Source: Myxococcales bacterium (GTDB lineage Bacteria > Myxococcota_A > Polyangia > Nannocystales > Nannocystaceae). Taken from it: 64,000 nucleotides of DNA. The notes beneath the pieces were generated by a model, which worked only from the letters and a program-made list of their open reading frames with translations, was not told where the DNA came from and ran no database searches. The position numbers and the translations under genes were made by a program. This document shows positions 60,473 to 64,000 of the stretch, one piece after another. The number at the start of each line of letters is the position of its first letter. Positions within the stretch are counted from its first letter, which is position 1. The stretch is from contig JACKDU010000001.1 of the NCBI GenBank assembly GCA_020633335.1, positions 868,001 through 932,000 of the forward strand. Reading direction: 5' to 3'.

Positions 60473-61765
60473 ATGAAGGTGCCGCGCGCTCGCTGGTCTG
60501 GGGCCGCCGCGCTCGTCCTCGCGTTCGGGCTCGGCGGCTGCAGCGAGCCCGCCGCCAACATTACGAGCGCTGGCTCGACGTCGACCGGAGGCGGCAGCCA
60601 ATCGAGCACCTCGAGCGCCGGGACGTCGACGTCGGCCTCGTCGAGCACCGGCGCGGTTCCGGTGGAGTGCCCCGCGGGCGAGGTGCACCGCTGCCTCCTC
60701 GACGGCGAGGGCGAGTGCGGTCCGGACTCTGGCTGCAGGCCGGCCGTCGAGTACTGCGACCCCCAGGTCTGCACCGTCGGCGAGTACTTCTGGTCGGCCG
60801 ATTGCGACTCCGCCTGCGGCTTCGGCTGGGACTGCACTCCGAGCACGGATCCCTCGATCCTGCTCTGTAGCGCGGAGATCCCGGGCCAGTGCCAGGAGGG
60901 CGAGGTGTACCGCTGCCGCCTCGACGCCGAGGGGGAGTGCGGTCCGGGCTCGGGCTGCGTCGACGAGGACGACTGCGATCCTCTCGCCTGCGTGGGCATC
61001 GAGAACACGTGGTGGACATGGGGCTGCGAGCGGGTGTGCGGCTTCGGCTGGGACTGCGGCCCGAGCGACGATCCCTCGATCGTCAAATGCACCGCCGATC
61101 CGGCGGACGAGGGCTGCGACCTGTGGGAACAGAATTGCCCGGAGGGCTACAAGTGCGCCGCCTGGGCCAACGACGGCGGCTCCTCGTGGAACTCGACCCG
61201 CTGCGTGCCGGTGGTCCCGGGCCCCAAGCAGGACGGCGAGTCGTGCACCCTACCCGGCGATCCGCTCGCGGGCGACGATGACTGCGACTTCGGCTTGATG
61301 TGCTGGAACATCGACGATGAGACGAAAATCGGCACATGCACGGCCCTCTGCGGCGGCTCCCGGGACGCGCCGACGTGCGCAGAGGGCTCCCTCTGCGCCT
61401 TGATCTCGCGCGGCTTCGGCTTCGCGGTATGCATTCACCTGTGTGATCCGATCGCTCAGGACTGCCCCGGCGTAGACGCCTGCCTCGCGGTTTTCGACGA
61501 TTGGCTCTGTGTTCTCGACGCGTCGGGAGAGGCGGGCCAATTCGGCGATCCCTGCGAGTTCGCCAACGCCTGCGATCCGGGCCTCATGTGCGCGGGCGCG
61601 GAGCTCGTCCCCGGCTGCATGGCGGGGGGCTGCTGCTCGCCCTTCTGTGACATCAGCGCCCCGAACACCTGCCCCGGCGACGGCCAGATCTGCCTCCCCT
61701 GGTACGAGGAGGGCACGGCGCCGCGGGGCTATGAGAAGGTCGGGGTCTGTGGGCTGCCGCCCTAG
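60473..61765 (+). CDS. Cys-rich lipoprotein, tandem paralogue B
   Basis: A 430-residue protein from ATG 60473. The first 25 residues are nearly identical to paralogue A (MKVPRARWSGAAALVLAFGL) and the domain order is the same: lipobox LGGC, linker, two CxEGEVYRC-type modules, then the long Cys-rich domain ending in FCDISAPNTCPGDGQICLPW. Differences are concentrated in the linker and in the loops between Cys residues (e.g. GIENTWWTWGCERVCGFGWD). A start at ATG 60431 is possible but would bury the signal peptide. Divergence of loops with conserved scaffolds suggests different binding partners. Confidence 0.82.
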   Translation: MKVPRARWSGAAALVLAFGLGGCSEPAANITSAGSTSTGGGSQSSTSSAGTSTSASSSTGAVPVECPAGEVHRCLLDGEGECGPDSGCRPAVEYCDPQVCTVGEYFWSADCDSACGFGWDCTPSTDPSILLCSAEIPGQCQEGEVYRCRLDAEGECGPGSGCVDEDDCDPLACVGIENTWWTWGCERVCGFGWDCGPSDDPSIVKCTADPADEGCDLWEQNCPEGYKCAAWANDGGSSWNSTRCVPVVPGPKQDGESCTLPGDPLAGDDDCDFGLMCWNIDDETKIGTCTALCGGSRDAPTCAEGSLCALISRGFGFAVCIHLCDPIAQDCPGVDACLAVFDDWLCVLDASGEAGQFGDPCEFANACDPGLMCAGAELVPGCMAGGCCSPFCDISAPNTCPGDGQICLPWYEEGTAPRGYEKVGVCGLPP

Positions 61766-61873
61766 CGTTGGGTTGACTGAGGTCGCACCCGACGGCGACG
61801 TCGGCCCGAGCTTCGCCCGCGAGGGTCGAGCGAACCGGCGATTTGGACGCCGTCTTCGACTATCTTCGACGGG

Positions 61874-62173
61874 ATGCTGACGTTCACGTCTCGGAACGCT
61901 CCTGCTTCTCACCTCATCCTGCAGAACGCCCTCCGTGTGCCTGTCGCCGTCACACTGGAGCTCCAGCCGACATTTCTCGGCGGCGAGATCGGGCTGCGCT
62001 GTGCGACATCGCTTCGCGTCAACCTGCGCGACGACACGTCACGGCCAGCCTATGTGGTGGTTCAGGTCGGCCCGGCCAAGAGCGAGCACGACAGCCTCTG
62101 GCTCGATCTACCGCACGGGATCCACGGGTTCGGAGTCTCGGTGTGCTCCGTCACACCAATTCCAATCCCGTAG
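61874..62173 (+). CDS. small hypothetical protein
   Basis: A 99-residue frame from ATG 61874 to TAG at 62171. The sequence has strand-like alternation (APASHLILQNALRVPVAVTL, RPAYVVVQVGPAKSEHDSLW, PHGIHGFGVSVCSVTPIPIP) and moderate G/C third-position bias, lower than in neighbours. There is no signal peptide and no good Shine-Dalgarno sequence. It could be a small beta-rich protein or an open frame by chance. It lies after the lipoprotein pair on the same strand. Confidence 0.42.
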   Translation: MLTFTSRNAPASHLILQNALRVPVAVTLELQPTFLGGEIGLRCATSLRVNLRDDTSRPAYVVVQVGPAKSEHDSLWLDLPHGIHGFGVSVCSVTPIPIP

Positions 62174-62234
62174 CTCGTAGTTCCATCTGAGGTGCGATGA
62201 CGAGGAGGGCGGTCGCGCTCCTCGGCGATCGGCG

Positions 62235-62990
62235 CTAGAAGAGCGCCAGCTCGGCGTCGAAGGCCCGGTGCTCGACCGGCCCGTGGGCGAAGAGCGCCGC
62301 CAGCCAGGCGCAGCGCGCCGGCTCGGCCTCACGATCGCAGCGCTCGTGCTCGGCCCGGAGCCCGGCGAGGTCGACCAGCGTCCCCTTGCGCGGCCGCAGG
62401 GCGAGCGACGAGCGGCCGCCGGGGACGCTCGGCTCGTCGACCTCGCGGTCGTGGCAGACGAAGCAGGAGGTGATCCGCGGGTGCTCCGGGTTGCGGACCC
62501 GCTCGAGGGCGGCGGCCGTGGTGGTCGGCGCCTCGAGGGGGAAGGCGATCTCGGCCTTGACGCTGCGGCGGGGCGTGACGAATTGCCCGAGCTCGACGAG
62601 GTCGCGGGTCGGTCCGTCGACGACGATCGTCATCACCAGCTGGTCGTCGGGCCAGACGAAGATCCGCGGGCTCCGCTCGCCGAGCGCCTTCTGGACACTC
62701 GCGGTGCTCTTGCTCGCCTCGATCTGCAGCGGCCGATCGAGCGCCTCGATGAGGCACTCAGCGCTGACCGGGAAGGGGAGGCCGTTGACCAGGGCGACCG
62801 CCTCGTCGATCGTCTTCGGCGAGCCGGTGGTCCCGGGCGCCGGCTTGCAGCGGCGGAGATCGGGGGCGGCCACGCGCTCCTCCGCTCCCGCGGTCGCGGT
62901 CGCGTCGCTCGCCGCCGGCGCGGACCCGGGCCCGCAGGCCCCGCAGGCGAGGGAGAGCGCGAGGGCGCCGAGGCCGAGGAGGTGCCGCAT
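62235..62990 (-). CDS. lipoprotein with a single CxxCH haem-type motif
   Basis: A 251-residue protein with ATG at 62990. The signal ends at a Cys (lipobox LSLAC or CGAC; both fit). A short Ala/Thr-rich linker follows. The body contains a Cys pair early (RRCKPAPGTTGSPKTIDEAV, VSAECLIEALDRPL). A conserved CFVCHDREVDEPS sits near residue 185, a c-type haem-binding motif with the His as axial ligand. The overall pattern suggests a secreted mono-haem cytochrome-like or metal-binding lipoprotein; the family was not recognised. Predicted periplasmic. Divergent from the alpha/beta hydrolase gene. Confidence 0.72.
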   Translation of the reverse strand: MRHLLGLGALALSLACGACGPGSAPAASDATATAGAEERVAAPDLRRCKPAPGTTGSPKTIDEAVALVNGLPFPVSAECLIEALDRPLQIEASKSTASVQKALGERSPRIFVWPDDQLVMTIVVDGPTRDLVELGQFVTPRRSVKAEIAFPLEAPTTTAAALERVRNPEHPRITSCFVCHDREVDEPSVPGGRSSLALRPRKGTLVDLAGLRAEHERCDREAEPARCAWLAALFAHGPVEHRAFDAELALF

Positions 62991-63199
62991 GCGCGGGATG
63001 ATAGTCGGCGCGCTCGCGCCAGCGCGGCCGAGGGCGCCGGCAAAAGGGCGTCGGCGCGGTGAGGTGCGTCCGCTCGCCGCGGGGCGCCCCTCCGCGTGCG
63101 CAGGTGCCCCTGGGGCGGATTGCGCCGTTTGCGCAAGACTCCTCGTCGCCCCGCCGGCCGGGGTCGAGGCGCGGCTCGCCCTGCTAGAGTCGGAGGCCG

Positions 63200-63970
63200 A
63201 TGCCGCAGCCGCCGACGATCTCGCCCGCGCCCTACGCCGCCGATCGCGGCCGCCGCGGGGTCCTGCTGATCCACGGCTACACCGGCTCGGCCGCCGAGAC
63301 CCGGCCGATGGGCGAGCACCTCGCGGAGCACGGCTGGACGGTCCGCTGCCCGCTCCTGCCGGGGCACGGGACCACCCCCGAGGCGCTCACGCGGATCGAT
63401 CGCCAGGCCTGGATCGACGCCGTCAGCGGCGCCCTCGACGAGCTCGTCGGCCGCTGCGACGAGGTCTTCGTCGGCGGCCTCTCGCTCGGCTCGCTCCTCA
63501 CCCTCTGGCTCGGCGCCCACCGCCCGGAGATCGCCGGCCTGATCGCGATGGCGCCAGCGATCCGGATCCGCAGCCCCCTCCTGCCGCTGACCCCGATCGC
63601 CCGCCGCCTCCTCCGCTACGCCCCGGGCGAGGGGGGCGACGACGACCTCGGCGACCCCGAGGCGGCGAGCCGCGGCTGGTCCTACGACGTCACCCCGCTC
63701 TGGGGCGCGGCCGAGCTCTACCGCCTCCAGCGCCAGGTTCGGCGCCTCCTGCCGACGATCCGCCAGCCCCTCCTGGTGATCCAGGGGCGCCTCGATCGAC
63801 GGATCACCGCCGACGCCGGGCCCCGCCTCTGCGCGGCCCACGGGGGCGACGACGCGACGCTCCGCTGGCTCGAGGCCTCGGGCCACAACCTCCTGATCGA
63901 CGGCGAGCGGCGCGAGGCCTGGGAGATCGCCCGGGCGTGGATGGAGCGCCGGAGCCGGGTCGGCGGCTGA
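63200..63970 (+). CDS. alpha/beta hydrolase (carboxylesterase/monoacylglycerol-lipase-like)
   Basis: A 256-residue cytoplasmic enzyme. The oxyanion-hole motif is LLIHGYTGSAAETRPMGEHL, followed by RCPLLPGHGTTPE. The nucleophile is Ser in FVGGLSLGSLLTLWLG (GxSxG). The acid residue is in QPLLVIQGRLDRRITADAG, and the catalytic His is in WLEASGHNLLIDGERRE. The size and motif order match Est30-type carboxylesterases and monoacylglycerol lipases. Likely to hydrolyse short or medium acyl esters. It is the last complete gene in the window. Confidence 0.9.
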   Translation: MPQPPTISPAPYAADRGRRGVLLIHGYTGSAAETRPMGEHLAEHGWTVRCPLLPGHGTTPEALTRIDRQAWIDAVSGALDELVGRCDEVFVGGLSLGSLLTLWLGAHRPEIAGLIAMAPAIRIRSPLLPLTPIARRLLRYAPGEGGDDDLGDPEAASRGWSYDVTPLWGAAELYRLQRQVRRLLPTIRQPLLVIQGRLDRRITADAGPRLCAAHGGDDATLRWLEASGHNLLIDGERREAWEIARAWMERRSRVGG

Positions 63971-64000
63971 GGGGCCCGCTTTCTCCGCGCGCGGGCCGGG

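Overview
The window is about 64 kb of very GC-rich DNA (third codon positions are almost all G or C). It is densely packed with genes and has no visible insertion sequence, integrase, CRISPR array or rRNA. The gene content points to a myxobacterium of the Nannocystis/Enhygromyxa/Plesiocystis type. Evidence for this: a large set of lipoproteins whose lipobox cysteine is followed by long Ser/Thr/Gly linkers and then Cys-rich or beta-rich domains; DUF4215 Cys repeats; MYXO-CTERM-like C termini; a DUF1592/DUF1552 pair; and an AgmX/PglI C-terminal domain. The genus is inferred from these traits, not proven.

Layout. 1-11 kb: end of a di-heme cytochrome-like gene, an LRR protein, several lipoproteins, an oxidoreductase, glnS, an LNS2/HAD lipoprotein, a CPBP protease, an arylsulfotransferase-like protein, an SGNH hydrolase and a PNGase F-like protein. 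11-15.6 kb: a minus-strand block with a likely operon arsM - SigZ-like sigma factor - cupin - DUF2786 protein, followed by an MDR oxidoreductase. A tiny ORF with a strong ribosome binding site and a cytochrome P460 lie upstream. 15.7-33 kb: rsmB, orphan lipoproteins, a degraded lower-GC patch, an AgmX/DUF2330 pair, a serine hydrolase, a YhhN-like membrane protein, a TPR-like protein pair, a C-GCAxxG-C-C protein and hflX with a long leader. 33-35 kb: a promoter with an A-tract, a small frameshifted ORF, then ten tRNA genes on the plus strand (Tyr, five Pro, four Leu). 35-50 kb: an aminotransferase and many secreted or lipid-anchored proteins, including a DUF1592/DUF1552 operon and an M36-like metalloprotease. 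47.6-50.2 kb: two atypical tRNA genes (Thr- and Gly-type) directly upstream of, and on the same strand as, an unrecognised 798-residue protein. 50-64 kb: an FMO-type monooxygenase, a multi-TM protein, a lower-GC AlbA_2/ATPase gene, an ATP-grasp enzyme, ftsH, a tandem pair of paralogous Cys-rich lipoproteins and an alpha/beta hydrolase.

The two tRNA loci are the most unusual content. Several of these tRNAs fold well but break rules for ordinary elongator tRNAs: C1:G72 in Tyr, Gly and Thr types, C73 in Gly and Thr types, U37 in three, and C or G at position 33 in two. One pair sits in an apparent operon with an orphan protein. A second unexplained signal is an interspersed inverted repeat of the form TGNCC-N4-GGNCA. 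I found eleven strict copies by hand, mostly inside genes at points where codon choice departs from the local bias.
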